Of a stretch of 64,000 bases of DNA, positions 26,740 through 36,192 are shown in pieces (position 1 is the first letter of the stretch; every line of letters starts with the position of its first letter). Under the pieces are notes generated by a model. It worked only from the letters and a program-made list of their open reading frames with translations. It was not told the origin of the DNA and searched no databases. The translations under genes were made by a program, and so were the position numbers. This stretch comes from Intestinicryptomonas porci (GTDB lineage: Bacteria; Verrucomicrobiota; Verrucomicrobiia; Opitutales; Intestinicryptomonadaceae), in the NCBI RefSeq assembly GCF_033971905.1, contig NZ_JALBUT010000003.1, positions 1-64,000 of the forward strand. Direction: 5' to 3'.

Positions 26740-27987
26740 ATGTCAAGAGAACGAATCGTTATAACAGGCATTGGAACAGTATCCTCTTTCGGCGACGGAG
26801 TGGACATTTTCTGGGACTCTTTGGTTGCGGGCAAAAGCGGCATATCAAACATTACCGGCTTTGACGTGTCGGAGCTAAACTGCAAAGTGGCGGCGGAATG
26901 CAAAGACTTTGACGCCACCAAATACATGGATCCGAAACAGGCAAGGCGTTCGGACCGCTACACGCATTTTGCGATGGCGGCGGCAAAACTCGCAATGCAG
27001 GACGCAAAGCTCGACCATTCATCTGTTTCGCCCGAACGTCTGGGCGTTCTGATAGGCTCGGGAGTCGGCGGCATGGACACAATCGAACAGCAGTCGAGGG
27101 CGTTTCACCAAAGCGGCGCGCGCAGAGTTTCGCCGTTTATGATTCCCAACTTGATTTCAAACATGGCAGGCGGCGTTGTCGCAATCGAACTTGGAGCAAA
27201 GGGCGTCAATTTCGGCATTGTCAGCGCATGCGCAACAGGCACGCACGCAATCGGCGAAGCGTTACTGCACTTGCAGCTCGGCAGGGAAGACGTAATTTTG
27301 GCGGGTGGTAGCGAAGCGGCAGTTACAGGGCTTTCTTTCGCAGGTTTCTGCGCGATGAAGGCTATGGCGACAAACTATAACGACGACCCGACCCATGCTT
27401 CGCGCCCCTTCGACTTGAACCGCTGCGGTTTTGTGATGGGTGAAGGCGCGGGTGTTGTAGTGCTTGAACGCCTCGAACACGCTTTGGCGCGCGGTGCAAA
27501 AATCTATTGCGAAATTTCAGGCTACGGCGCGACTTGCGACGCATACCACATCACAAGCCCCGATATTGAAGGCAGGGGTCTTTCGCTCGCGCTTGAACGC
27601 GTCATGCAGGATGCGGGAGTAAAGCCCGAAGATGTTGACTACATCAACGCCCACGGCACTTCCACCCAATACAACGACAAGTTTGAAACCCTCGCAATCA
27701 AAAAAGTTTTCGGCGAACATGCCAAAAAGCTTATGGTAAGCTCCACAAAGAGCATGACAGGGCACTTGCTCGGAGCGGCGGGCGCGATTGAAGCGGCGGT
27801 TTGCGCAAAAACCCTTGAAACGGGAATTGTCGCCCCCACAATCAATTACGAAACCCCCGACCCCGACTGCGATTTGGACTATGTTCCGAATGTTGCGAGA
27901 AAGGCGGACGTAAAAGTGGCCATCAGCACGAATTTGGGATTTGGCGGCCATAACGGCGCATTGCTCTTCAAAAAATACGAAGCGTAA
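26740..27987 (+). CDS. fabF: beta-ketoacyl-ACP synthase II
   Basis: This condensing enzyme of fatty acid elongation has 415 residues from the ATG at 26740 (the longer frame lacks the family N-terminus 'MSRERIVITGIGTVSSFG'). The catalytic Cys is in 'GIVSACATGTHAIGEA'. The two His are in 'INAHGTSTQYNDKFE' and 'STKSMTGHLLGAAGAIEA', and the C-terminal 'STNLGFGGHNGALLF' is intact. It follows acpP in the usual acpP-fabF order. Confidence 0.97.
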   Translation: MSRERIVITGIGTVSSFGDGVDIFWDSLVAGKSGISNITGFDVSELNCKVAAECKDFDATKYMDPKQARRSDRYTHFAMAAAKLAMQDAKLDHSSVSPERLGVLIGSGVGGMDTIEQQSRAFHQSGARRVSPFMIPNLISNMAGGVVAIELGAKGVNFGIVSACATGTHAIGEALLHLQLGREDVILAGGSEAAVTGLSFAGFCAMKAMATNYNDDPTHASRPFDLNRCGFVMGEGAGVVVLERLEHALARGAKIYCEISGYGATCDAYHITSPDIEGRGLSLALERVMQDAGVKPEDVDYINAHGTSTQYNDKFETLAIKKVFGEHAKKLMVSSTKSMTGHLLGAAGAIEAAVCAKTLETGIVAPTINYETPDPDCDLDYVPNVARKADVKVAISTNLGFGGHNGALLFKKYEA

Positions 27988-28006
27988 TTTCCACAGCCAA
28001 AATTTT

Positions 28007-28037
28007 AAAAGACGCCTTTTGCGGGCGTCTTTTTTTT
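28007..28037 (+). terminator. rho-independent terminator after fabF
   Basis: AAAAGACGCC and GGCGTCTTTT form the stem around TTTTGC... with a following T-run. It lies 20 bases past the fabF stop. Confidence 0.87.
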
Positions 28038-28075
28038 CGCCTTGCATTAAGCGCGCACATAAATAATATGGCGCA

Positions 28076-30307
28076 ATGAAAAAAATAATTTGCATTGCCG
28101 TGCTTTTTTCAGCCTTAGCATGCGCATTCGCGCAGGGAGAAAGCCCGACGCAATTTGTCGATACATGGATTGGCTCGCGCGGAAGCGGCAACACGGTCAT
28201 AGGTCCAAGCCTGCCCTTCGGAATGATAAAGCCGTCGCCCGACACCGGGAAAAACAGCAGCAATTCGGGTTGGGGCGCATCGGGCAACATAAACGGATTT
28301 AGCCAAACCCATGTAAGCGGAACAGGCGGTGGCTCAAAATACGGCAATATCCTCGTCATGCCCGCAAACGGAACTTTGGATGTTTCAAACATATCCTCGG
28401 AAAGGGCGAACGAAACTTCCAAACTCGCTTTCTACGGCGTGGATTTAACGCGCTACGGCATAAAAGCGGAAATAACCTGTTCGGAAAAAGCCGCAATTTA
28501 CCGCTTTTCATTCCCCAAAAAAGAAGGCTCGAAAATAGTTTTCGACACAGGGCATTTCCTTTACAACAACGTAGCGGGAGAAGGACAACACTTGGCGGAT
28601 TGTTCCGTCGAAATCCTTTCGAAATGCGAAGTCTCGGGACATACAAGCCTTACGGGCGGGTGGAACTTGCAAAAAGAGCCGTTTACTGTATTCTTTTACG
28701 CAACAACCGACACCCCCGCATCTAAATTCGGCATTTTTAAAGACGGAAAATTTCAAAAAGACAGCCTCAAAGCTTCGGCTGAAAACGGGGAAAAGACAAT
28801 GGCATTTCTCGAATTTGGAGGAGAAAGCGAAAGAACAGTGCACCTTAAAATCGGCATATCTTTCGTAAGCGTCGCGCAAGCCAAAAGGAACGCAAAAGAA
28901 ATAAAAAACTTCGATTTTGACGGTACTTTAAAGCGCGCAATCTCGGCATGGGACAAAGCCCTGCGCCCCATTGAAATCAAAACGGATTTCCCCGATCAAA
29001 AGAAAATTTTTTACACCGCCTTGTACCATGCAATGCTTATGCCCGCAAACAGAACGGGAGACAATCCGCTATGGAAATCAAAAGAGCCGTATTACGACGA
29101 CTTTTACGCCATTTGGGATACATTCCGCACGTCGGGCCCCCTGCTCACGCTAATCGCCCCGCGCAGGCAGGCTGAAATCATACGCGCGTTAATCGACATA
29201 CAAAAACACGAAGGCTTTTTGCCCGACGGCAGAAGCGGCAACCACAACGGGCGAACGCAGGGCGGAAGCAATGCCGATGTCTATATTGCCGACGCTTTCG
29301 CAAAGGAGCTTAAAGGCGTAAATTGGCGCGACGCCTACGAAGCCGTTAAAGCAGACGCCGAAAACGAGCCTGCCGACGGCTACAAGGAAGGAAGAGGCGG
29401 GCTCAAAGACTGGCATGAAATCGGCTACCTTTCAATCGAAGGCTTTAAGATGTCGGGCTGCAAAAACGTTGAATACGCTTACAATGATTTTTGCATAATG
29501 CAAATGGCGCAAGCTTTAAACAAAAATGAAGACGCAAAAAAATACTCTGACCGCGCCAAACAATGGCAAAACGTGTGGGACGAAAACTTGGAGCATTCGG
29601 GATTTAAGGGATTTATCCGCCCAAGGCATAGAAACGGAAAGTGGCTTGAAAACTTCAAGCCGACCGACGGTTGTTCTTGGAAAGGGGACACTTTTTATGA
29701 GGGAAATTCGTGGACGTACTCGTTTTACGTTTTGCAAGACATGAATACTCTCATTGAAAAATGCGGAGGCAAAGATACATTCGCAAACCGCCTCGACGAA
29801 TTTTTTAACGGCAAGTGCGACTTGGCAAACGAACCGTTCTTTCTTACGCCATACCTTTACATCTACGCAAACCGCCACGACAAAACTGCGGAACGAATAC
29901 ATAAAATTCTGCCGCGATTTACCGCGCATGCGGGCGGAATTCCCGGCAATGACGATTCGGGCGCATTGAGCGCGTGGTATGCGTGGAGCGCGATGGGGAT
30001 TTTCCCTGTGGCGGGGCAGGACTGGTATTTTATAGGTTCCCCGATTTTTGAAAATACGAAAATAAACCTTCAAAACGGCAAAGCTTTTACGATAAAAGCC
30101 GAAAATCTTTCAAAGGAAAACATTTATGTTGCCAAGGCATTTTTAAACGGGAAACCTCTGAAACAGGCATGGATAAGGCATTCTCAAATTGTTTCGGGAG
30201 GAGAATTGACGCTTAAAATGTCTAAAAATCCCGACAATTTCTGGGCTGAAACTCTCCCGCCCTCCCCGCTTTCCGACTTAAAAAGCCAAAAGTTTAAACA
30301 GCCTTGA
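28076..30307 (+). CDS. secreted glycoside hydrolase family 92 protein (alpha-mannosidase type)
   Basis: A signal peptide (MKKIICIAVLFSALACAFA) precedes 720 residues of a GH92 enzyme. The N-terminal beta-sandwich has 'FVDTWIGSRGSGNTVIGPS' and 'FPGM'-like 'LPFGMIKPSPDTG', plus 'GFSQTHVSGTGGGSKYGNI'. The (alpha/alpha)6 domain has 'YAIWDTFRTSGPLLTLI', 'LPDGRSGNHNGRTQGGSNAD' and the GH92 signature 'GGIPGNDDSGALSAWYAWS', whose Asp pair is the catalytic base site. GH92 members are calcium-dependent exo-alpha-mannosidases (1,2-, 1,3- or 1,4-linkage), used on N-glycans or yeast mannan. The length is normal. Confidence 0.92.
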   Translation: MKKIICIAVLFSALACAFAQGESPTQFVDTWIGSRGSGNTVIGPSLPFGMIKPSPDTGKNSSNSGWGASGNINGFSQTHVSGTGGGSKYGNILVMPANGTLDVSNISSERANETSKLAFYGVDLTRYGIKAEITCSEKAAIYRFSFPKKEGSKIVFDTGHFLYNNVAGEGQHLADCSVEILSKCEVSGHTSLTGGWNLQKEPFTVFFYATTDTPASKFGIFKDGKFQKDSLKASAENGEKTMAFLEFGGESERTVHLKIGISFVSVAQAKRNAKEIKNFDFDGTLKRAISAWDKALRPIEIKTDFPDQKKIFYTALYHAMLMPANRTGDNPLWKSKEPYYDDFYAIWDTFRTSGPLLTLIAPRRQAEIIRALIDIQKHEGFLPDGRSGNHNGRTQGGSNADVYIADAFAKELKGVNWRDAYEAVKADAENEPADGYKEGRGGLKDWHEIGYLSIEGFKMSGCKNVEYAYNDFCIMQMAQALNKNEDAKKYSDRAKQWQNVWDENLEHSGFKGFIRPRHRNGKWLENFKPTDGCSWKGDTFYEGNSWTYSFYVLQDMNTLIEKCGGKDTFANRLDEFFNGKCDLANEPFFLTPYLYIYANRHDKTAERIHKILPRFTAHAGGIPGNDDSGALSAWYAWSAMGIFPVAGQDWYFIGSPIFENTKINLQNGKAFTIKAENLSKENIYVAKAFLNGKPLKQAWIRHSQIVSGGELTLKMSKNPDNFWAETLPPSPLSDLKSQKFKQP

Positions 30308-30374
30308 CTATCGAAGCCTTTTGCGCTTATTTTCTTTCAAATATTTTACAACAACACTAAAAATCTCAAAAAAA

Positions 30375-31994
30375 ATGGCAGACGCAGAATTTAAATACCA
30401 GGAAATGTTTCCGCACGGCAAAGACGAAACCAAATACAGACTCATTACAAAAGAAGGCGTTTCGGTTTCGGAATTTGAAGGCAGGAAAATTTTAAAAGTT
30501 TCAAAAGAAGCCCTCACTACTTTGGCGCGCGTGGGCTTTCACGATGTTGCGTTTATGTTGCGCCCCGCGCATCTTAAAATGGTAGCCGACATACTTGAAG
30601 ACGACAGCGCGTCCGAAAACGACAAATCCGTCGCCCTTACAATGCTTCGCAATGCGGAAGTCGCGGCGGGCGGAGTTCTGCCTTTCTGCCAAGACACTGG
30701 GACTGCCACAATAGTCGCGCACAAGGGTCAAAGCGTCTGGACCGATTGCGACGACGCCGAAGCCCTCTCAAAGGGCGTCTTTGAATGCTACACGCAAAAC
30801 AACCTGCGCTACTCGCAAAACGCCCCCTTGACTATGTGGGACGAAGTAAACACGGGGTGCAACCTTCCCGCGCAAATCGACATCTACGCGGATAATTCCG
30901 ACAAATACGAATTTTTGTTCGTCGCAAAAGGCGGTGGTTCGGCAAACAAAACCTATCTTTATCAGGAAACAAAAGCCCTGCTTACGCCAAAGCGTTTGGT
31001 AAGCTTCATGATTGAAAAAATGAAAACGCTCGGTACTGCGGCATGCCCCCCGTACCATCTGGCGTTTGTAATCGGCGGCACAAGCGCGGAAATGAATTTG
31101 AAGACCGTAAAGCTCGCCTCAACAAAATATCTCGACAATCTCCCGACTTCGGGCAACAAATACGGCCACGCTTTCCGCGATGTCGAACTTGAAAAGCTCG
31201 TCTTGGAAGAAGCGCACAAGCTCGGCATCGGGGCGCAGTTCGGCGGCAAGTATTTTGCGCTTGATGTACGCATCATAAGAATGCCCCGCCACGGCGCGTC
31301 ATGTCCCGTAGGTCTAGGGGTGTCCTGCTCCGCCGACCGCAACGCGAAGGCAAAAATCGACGAAAACGGCGTATGGATTGAAGAGCTTGAAGCAAACCCG
31401 GGTCGCTTCATTCCGGAAAAGTACCGCAACGTAAATACGGGAGACGGCGCGGTGAAAATCAATTTGAACCGACCGATGAAAGAAGTTTTGGCGGAGCTTT
31501 CAAAATACCCCGTCAAGACCCGTTTAAGCCTTGACGGCACAATTATCGTCGCCCGCGACATCGCCCACGCGAAACTTCTCGAACGCCTCGAAAGCGGAAA
31601 AGGGCTTCCCGAATACTTCAAAAACCACCCTGTTTACTATGCGGGCCCCGCAAAAACTCCGGAAGGAATGCCATCGGGTTCGTTCGGGCCTACAACTGCG
31701 GGAAGAATGGACTCTTATGTCGATATTTTCCAAGAAAACGGCGGCAGCATGATTATGATTGCAAAGGGCAACCGCTCGCAAGCGGTAACCGACGCATGCA
31801 AAAAGCACGGCGGTTTTTACTTAGGCTCAATCGGAGGCCCCGCCGCTCTGCTTGCAAAGACGAACATCAAGAAAGTCGAGCTTGTCGAATACCCCGAACT
31901 TGGAATGGAAGCGATTTGGAAGATTGAAGTCGAAAACTTCCCCGCATTCATCTTGGTTGACGACAAGGGCAACGACTTCTTCAAGATGCTTTAA
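30375..31994 (+). CDS. fumarate hydratase, class I (iron-sulfur)
   Basis: This single-chain FumA/FumB-type fumarase has 539 residues and interconverts fumarate and malate. Cluster cysteines are seen in 'LPFCQDTGTATIV', 'VNTGCNLPAQI' and 'ASCPVGLGVSCSADRNAK'. The C-terminal beta-domain has 'PVYYAGPAKTPEGMPSGSFG' then 'PTTAGRMDSYVD', and 'GSIGGPAALLA'. The ATG at 30375 (MADAEFKYQEMF) is preferred. The oxygen-sensitive cluster fits the two rubrerythrins in this window and an anaerobic or microaerobic lifestyle. Confidence 0.93.
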   Translation: MADAEFKYQEMFPHGKDETKYRLITKEGVSVSEFEGRKILKVSKEALTTLARVGFHDVAFMLRPAHLKMVADILEDDSASENDKSVALTMLRNAEVAAGGVLPFCQDTGTATIVAHKGQSVWTDCDDAEALSKGVFECYTQNNLRYSQNAPLTMWDEVNTGCNLPAQIDIYADNSDKYEFLFVAKGGGSANKTYLYQETKALLTPKRLVSFMIEKMKTLGTAACPPYHLAFVIGGTSAEMNLKTVKLASTKYLDNLPTSGNKYGHAFRDVELEKLVLEEAHKLGIGAQFGGKYFALDVRIIRMPRHGASCPVGLGVSCSADRNAKAKIDENGVWIEELEANPGRFIPEKYRNVNTGDGAVKINLNRPMKEVLAELSKYPVKTRLSLDGTIIVARDIAHAKLLERLESGKGLPEYFKNHPVYYAGPAKTPEGMPSGSFGPTTAGRMDSYVDIFQENGGSMIMIAKGNRSQAVTDACKKHGGFYLGSIGGPAALLAKTNIKKVELVEYPELGMEAIWKIEVENFPAFILVDDKGNDFFKML

Positions 31995-32013
31995 GAAATA
32001 ATCTTGTAAAAAC

Positions 32014-32042
32014 TTGACATCCCATAGCCGAAAGGTTATTGG
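32014..32042 (+). promoter_or_regulatory. possible promoter of the first PEP-CTERM gene
   Basis: TTGACA (32014-32019), a 17-base spacer and TATTGG (32037-32042) lie about 37 bases upstream of the start at 32079. The -35 box is perfect, the -10 box weak. It lies just past the fumarase stop, so the PEP-CTERM gene probably has its own promoter. Confidence 0.35.
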
Positions 32043-32078
32043 TTTATAAATATTGTTTAATGATGTATTTATAAGCCT

Positions 32079-33794
32079 ATGAAAAATTTATCTCTTTTGA
32101 CTATGGGAGCATTGCTTCCATCTCTTGCATTTGCCGCAAACTACACGGCTACCGTTGACGGGAATTTCACGGATCCCGCAACTTGGGGAGAAACTGAATT
32201 AATTCCGACAGCGGAAGACACATTTACAATCGGAAGCGGCGTAACTGTTGACATTACTTCCGCCGTGGTTGCGGACAAAATCGAATACGCCCACAATTAT
32301 CAAGTCCCCGGCATACTGAACATCGCGGGCGAAAACGCATCGCTTACGCTTTCAAATTATTCGAGCCTGTTTTACCAGTACATGATGGTCTTCAATGTTT
32401 CAGAAGGCGCGAACTTGGACGCAAAATTCAGCTGGGGCGGCGACGGATACTACAAAATGAATATAGACGCCGCAACCGCGACTTTGGCGTTTGACCAATT
32501 CCAAGGCTCAAAATTCGACGGCGATGAAACGCTCGATTCCGGCATTTATCTCACAAACGGAGCGGTTGCAACCTCTGCAAGCAACTGGAATTTGGTCCCA
32601 TCAAGCGCAGACCACTCCGTAACTGTTTCGGTTGACAATTCGAAACTCCAAATGTCGAACGCAAACTGGCTTACGATAAACGCTTCGGGCAACTATTCAA
32701 AAGCAAACATCTTTGTAAAAAACAACAGTACTGTAAACAATCTCGGCTCGTTCACTGTATCGGGAGAAAATGCCGAAGCAAACATTGAAATTGAAAACAG
32801 TTCGGCAACGCAAAGCGGCTCGACTTTTCAAGCGACAGGTCAAAATTCGACCCTAAACTTCACGGTTAAGGAAAGCTCATACACATTAAGCGGAGACTTT
32901 AAAATGCTTGCGGACGCAACAGACGCAACTTTAAACCTCTCTTTCATAGACAATGCTTCGCCTATTTCAATAACGCATATGTATATTGGAGCAAGAAACG
33001 GCGGCACTGCAAACTACACAATGAAAAATTCGGAAATAAATACGGGATTTTTCTATATCGGCCAGCATGAATATAATCTTGGTTCAAAGGTTTACAATAA
33101 TGGTCTTGTAAACCTTTCCTTGTACAACTCAAAAATGACGTTCACGCAATTCAAGGTAAATTACTGGGATAATTCAACCACGACCATAGCCCTGAGCGGC
33201 AATTCAAAGATGGTGCAATCGGGTAATAATACCATTAATTTTGGTACGCGAGACGGAGAGAAAAAAGGCGGCGAAGTCATCTTGCAGCTTGGCGACTACG
33301 TTGATGGCAATTTCGTGGCGGCTCAATCGGGAGCATTTCAGGGTTCTTACGAATTTTTCGCAACTTCAACAAGCACTTTGAAATTTATACTTGGAGCTGA
33401 AAACTTAACGAAAATCGGGGAAGAAACATTGGGAGCTTTAATCTCTGCAAGATACTTTAAGCCCGTTCAAGGAGATATAATTCTCGATTTTTCAAATATT
33501 GCGGGTTTGTCGGCAGGCTACTACCAGGTGGCACTCATAGCATGCCTTTCCAAGCAAAGTCTTGAAAACTTGGGAGGGCTTACCGCCTCTTACAATGATT
33601 TGTTTGAATCAAACGTCATTGAAACCGATATCGTAAAGCTTTTCTATAACGAAAACGGCGATTGCTACACAATAAAAGACGGCGTTCTTTACGCAAACAT
33701 AGAAGTTCTTAACATCGTGCCCGAACCAAGCACATATGCCGCGATTTTCGGCGCGCTTGCGCTTGCGTTTGCCGCGTATCGCAGAAGAAAGTAA
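32079..33794 (+). CDS. PEP-CTERM surface protein, beta-rich passenger
   Basis: An N-terminal signal peptide (MKNLSLLTMGALLPSLAFAA) leads into 'GNFTDPATWGETELIPTAED', which resembles the start of a G8-type domain. About 480 residues of Asn/Ser/Thr-rich beta-repeat sequence follow. The C-terminus begins VPEPSTYAAIFG and ends FAAYRRRK: a PEP motif, one hydrophobic helix and a basic tail, the sorting signal recognised by exosortases. The protein is likely secreted and anchored or processed at the surface or outer membrane. No exosortase is in the window. The tail is identical in sequence to that of the 39978-37576 protein. Confidence 0.85.
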   Translation: MKNLSLLTMGALLPSLAFAANYTATVDGNFTDPATWGETELIPTAEDTFTIGSGVTVDITSAVVADKIEYAHNYQVPGILNIAGENASLTLSNYSSLFYQYMMVFNVSEGANLDAKFSWGGDGYYKMNIDAATATLAFDQFQGSKFDGDETLDSGIYLTNGAVATSASNWNLVPSSADHSVTVSVDNSKLQMSNANWLTINASGNYSKANIFVKNNSTVNNLGSFTVSGENAEANIEIENSSATQSGSTFQATGQNSTLNFTVKESSYTLSGDFKMLADATDATLNLSFIDNASPISITHMYIGARNGGTANYTMKNSEINTGFFYIGQHEYNLGSKVYNNGLVNLSLYNSKMTFTQFKVNYWDNSTTTIALSGNSKMVQSGNNTINFGTRDGEKKGGEVILQLGDYVDGNFVAAQSGAFQGSYEFFATSTSTLKFILGAENLTKIGEETLGALISARYFKPVQGDIILDFSNIAGLSAGYYQVALIACLSKQSLENLGGLTASYNDLFESNVIETDIVKLFYNENGDCYTIKDGVLYANIEVLNIVPEPSTYAAIFGALALAFAAYRRRK

Positions 33795-33812
33795 TTATTT
33801 CGCAAACATTTC

Positions 33813-33845
33813 AAAAAGGCGCATTGACAATATGCGCCTTTTTTC
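33813..33845 (+). terminator. rho-independent terminator after PEP-CTERM gene
   Basis: AAAAAGGCGCAT and ATGCGCCTTTTT form a perfect stem around TGACAAT. It lies about 20 bases after the stop. Confidence 0.88.
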
Positions 33846-33860
33846 GTTATTTGTTTCAAT

Positions 33861-35363
33861 ATGAAATCGTTATTTAACCCTTTCGGGGTGGATGTTAAAA
33901 CATCTCCTTCCAAAAGATTTTTTCCCGCATTTGCGCTAAGCCTGCTCTTCGGATATGGATTTTATGCAGGCGGCATTTTTATAACAAACATATTTCTTGC
34001 CTTGATATTTTTATCGCTATTGCCTTTCGACAAAAATTTTTACGCGCCTTTCGGCTCCAAATTTTTAATTCTTGCAGGCATTGCATTCTGGTGCGGAATA
34101 TTTTTTGAAAACTCCCCGCTTGCCGCCGTTTGTTTTTTTGTTTCGCTTGCAATACTCCGCATAAGCCAAGAGTTTTTCGAAGAAAAAACAAAAACATATT
34201 CATGGATTTTGAGGGTTGCCGCCTTCTGCGCAGTACAGGGAGTTTTTGAACCTTTCTGCTTTTTGACAAAATATGCGGGAAGAATAATTCCCAAAGAAAT
34301 AAAATATTGTCTGCCGAAATTTTTAAAAAAACTCATCGTCTGCCTTGCGATATTTCTAATCGGTTCGGTATTTTTTGGGCTGTTTTGCGTGGCATCTCCC
34401 CAGCTGAATTTCTTGGTGAATATTATTTTTGAATTTGTATTGGAAGATTTTTTCCCAAATCCGCATTCGTTTTTTTCATGGATGTTTTTATCGTGGCTAT
34501 GCTTCGGACTATTCAGCATTACGGCATATTCAAGCGTCGTAAATACCTTCAAAGAAGCGGAAGATGAAATGCCGAAAACAGAAGTTTTCCCGCAAAAAAA
34601 TTTTTCAATGCGCTACGCAAAAACTTTTTCGACCGCGCTTGCAATTTTCAACGCGATATTTTTGCTCCAAAATATTTTCGACTTAAAATATATTTTAAGC
34701 GGTTGCGTTCTCCCGCAAGGAACGACATACGCAAAATTTGCAATGGACGGAAGCTTTGCTCTCGCAATCGCGACACTTCTTGCCGCCGCGATAATAATTG
34801 TATGCTTTAAAGACTGCACTAACACCAAAGACTGGCGTTCTGCACGCATTCTTGCCTATGTATGGATAGCGCAAAACATAATGCTTGGCATATCCGCCTG
34901 CACAAGACTCGCCTCATACACAAGCGCCTACGGAATAACAACCACAAGAATTTACGGCTTTGCATTTTTTGCCATAGTCTTTGCGGGATTTGCGTTGACT
35001 GCGATAAAAATCGTAAAGAACAAACCTGTGCGCTGGCTTATAGATGCCAACATTTATTCATTTATAGCCATGCTTGCCGCAATGTCGCTTTGGGACGAAG
35101 AGCAATTTGTTGCAAACTACAACGTAAACCGATTTTTTAAAGGGAACAAATTAGACTTTGAATATCTTTCAAGCCTAAGCGACACATCTGCAATCCCCGC
35201 AATGATTAAAATCGTAAACGCAAATGATAAAAAATACACGCCTCTTGCCAAAACTTATTTAGAGAAACAAGTCGAGTTTTATATGTCCGAAGATTTTTCA
35301 GGCAAACATTTCAATTATAAATATCGCAAAACGCAAAAAATTCTCGAAAATTATTTCAAATGA
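33861..35363 (+). CDS. polytopic membrane protein, DUF4153/DUF4173-like
   Basis: About 11-12 transmembrane helices are visible in 500 residues ('FFPAFALSLLFGYGFYAGGIF', 'LIFLSLLPF', 'LIVCLAIFLIGSVFFG' and others). The late segment 'LASYTSAYGITTTRIYGFAF' followed by a helix and 'VRWLIDANIYSFIAML' recalls the 'Y...YGLT..R' core of DUF4153/DUF4173 proteins. Their role is unknown, but they are inner-membrane proteins. The C-terminal 100 residues are soluble. The stop overlaps the next gene's ATG by 4 bases, so both are translated together. Confidence 0.65.
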   Translation: MKSLFNPFGVDVKTSPSKRFFPAFALSLLFGYGFYAGGIFITNIFLALIFLSLLPFDKNFYAPFGSKFLILAGIAFWCGIFFENSPLAAVCFFVSLAILRISQEFFEEKTKTYSWILRVAAFCAVQGVFEPFCFLTKYAGRIIPKEIKYCLPKFLKKLIVCLAIFLIGSVFFGLFCVASPQLNFLVNIIFEFVLEDFFPNPHSFFSWMFLSWLCFGLFSITAYSSVVNTFKEAEDEMPKTEVFPQKNFSMRYAKTFSTALAIFNAIFLLQNIFDLKYILSGCVLPQGTTYAKFAMDGSFALAIATLLAAAIIIVCFKDCTNTKDWRSARILAYVWIAQNIMLGISACTRLASYTSAYGITTTRIYGFAFFAIVFAGFALTAIKIVKNKPVRWLIDANIYSFIAMLAAMSLWDEEQFVANYNVNRFFKGNKLDFEYLSSLSDTSAIPAMIKIVNANDKKYTPLAKTYLEKQVEFYMSEDFSGKHFNYKYRKTQKILENYFK

Positions 35364-35959
35364 CAAATCAAAAAAACATTCCCTTAATTCTTTTGATAAT
35401 CCTTGCAGCCCTCGGGATTTGGTCGTATATCGACGCCTATGACCGCTCCGTGTGGCATGTCGAAATGGCAAGCGTTTTGACAGTCGGCGGACTGCTTGTA
35501 ATAACATATCCGTTTTTCAAGTTTTCAAATACCTCTTACATAATAGTGTCGCTTTGGCTTGCAATGCACACAATCGGGGCGCACTACACTTTTGAAAGAG
35601 TGCCGTTTGAATGGGTTAGCGACCTCATAGGCTCTTCGCGCAACCACTATGACAGAGTTGCGCATTTTGTGATTGGGCTAAATTCGTTTTGCGTTGCGGA
35701 GTGGTTTCAAAGAACAGGAAAAGCGAAGGGCTTGGCTACTTGCGCGTTTATCGGGGTAATTTTCATTATGGCGATGGCAAACGCATGGGAGCTGATTGAA
35801 TGGGCTTATGCAGAAATTGACGGCGGCTCGACAGGCGCGGCGTTTCTCGGCTCACAGGGAGACATTTGGGACGCGCAAAAGGACATGCTTTCGGACACTC
35901 TCGGCGCGATTTGCGCGGCGGTATTTTTCGTTTGGAAAAACGGGCTGAAAAAAGCGTAA
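35360..35959 (+). CDS. DUF2238 (YjdF-type) inner-membrane protein
   Basis: This 199-residue protein has about six transmembrane helices. The family core is clear: 'HTIGAHYTFERVPFEW', 'RNHYDRVAHFVIGL', 'NAWELIEWAYAEI' and 'GSQGDIWDAQKDMLSDTLGA'. His, Asp and Glu residues line conserved positions across helices, suggesting metal or proton contacts, but the function of DUF2238 is unknown. It overlaps the preceding DUF4153/4173-like gene. Confidence 0.85.
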   Translation: MTNQKNIPLILLIILAALGIWSYIDAYDRSVWHVEMASVLTVGGLLVITYPFFKFSNTSYIIVSLWLAMHTIGAHYTFERVPFEWVSDLIGSSRNHYDRVAHFVIGLNSFCVAEWFQRTGKAKGLATCAFIGVIFIMAMANAWELIEWAYAEIDGGSTGAAFLGSQGDIWDAQKDMLSDTLGAICAAVFFVWKNGLKKA

Positions 35960-36192
35960 TATCCCTCGGTTTTCTGCCGAAATTTTCCGCAGGCATACGC
36001 GGAAAAACGCCATATCCATTCGGGAATAAAGCGCGCAAAAAATCGGAGAGCACGCGCGGAAAATTTTTATGAATGCCCCTATTCAATGTAAAAAACTCCG
36101 TCTTTTTTGCCCCCTGTTTTATTCGATTTTTTTCTTGCAAAGAAAAGAGGCTTAACCATCATTATTTAACTTAAACCCAAAATATTGCAATT

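Noticed and set aside
27517..28422. 301-codon open frame on the minus strand across fabF and the GH92 start
   Set aside because: It is antisense to a certain gene, has no family resemblance, and covers a terminator. Long antisense frames are common here because of third-codon bias.
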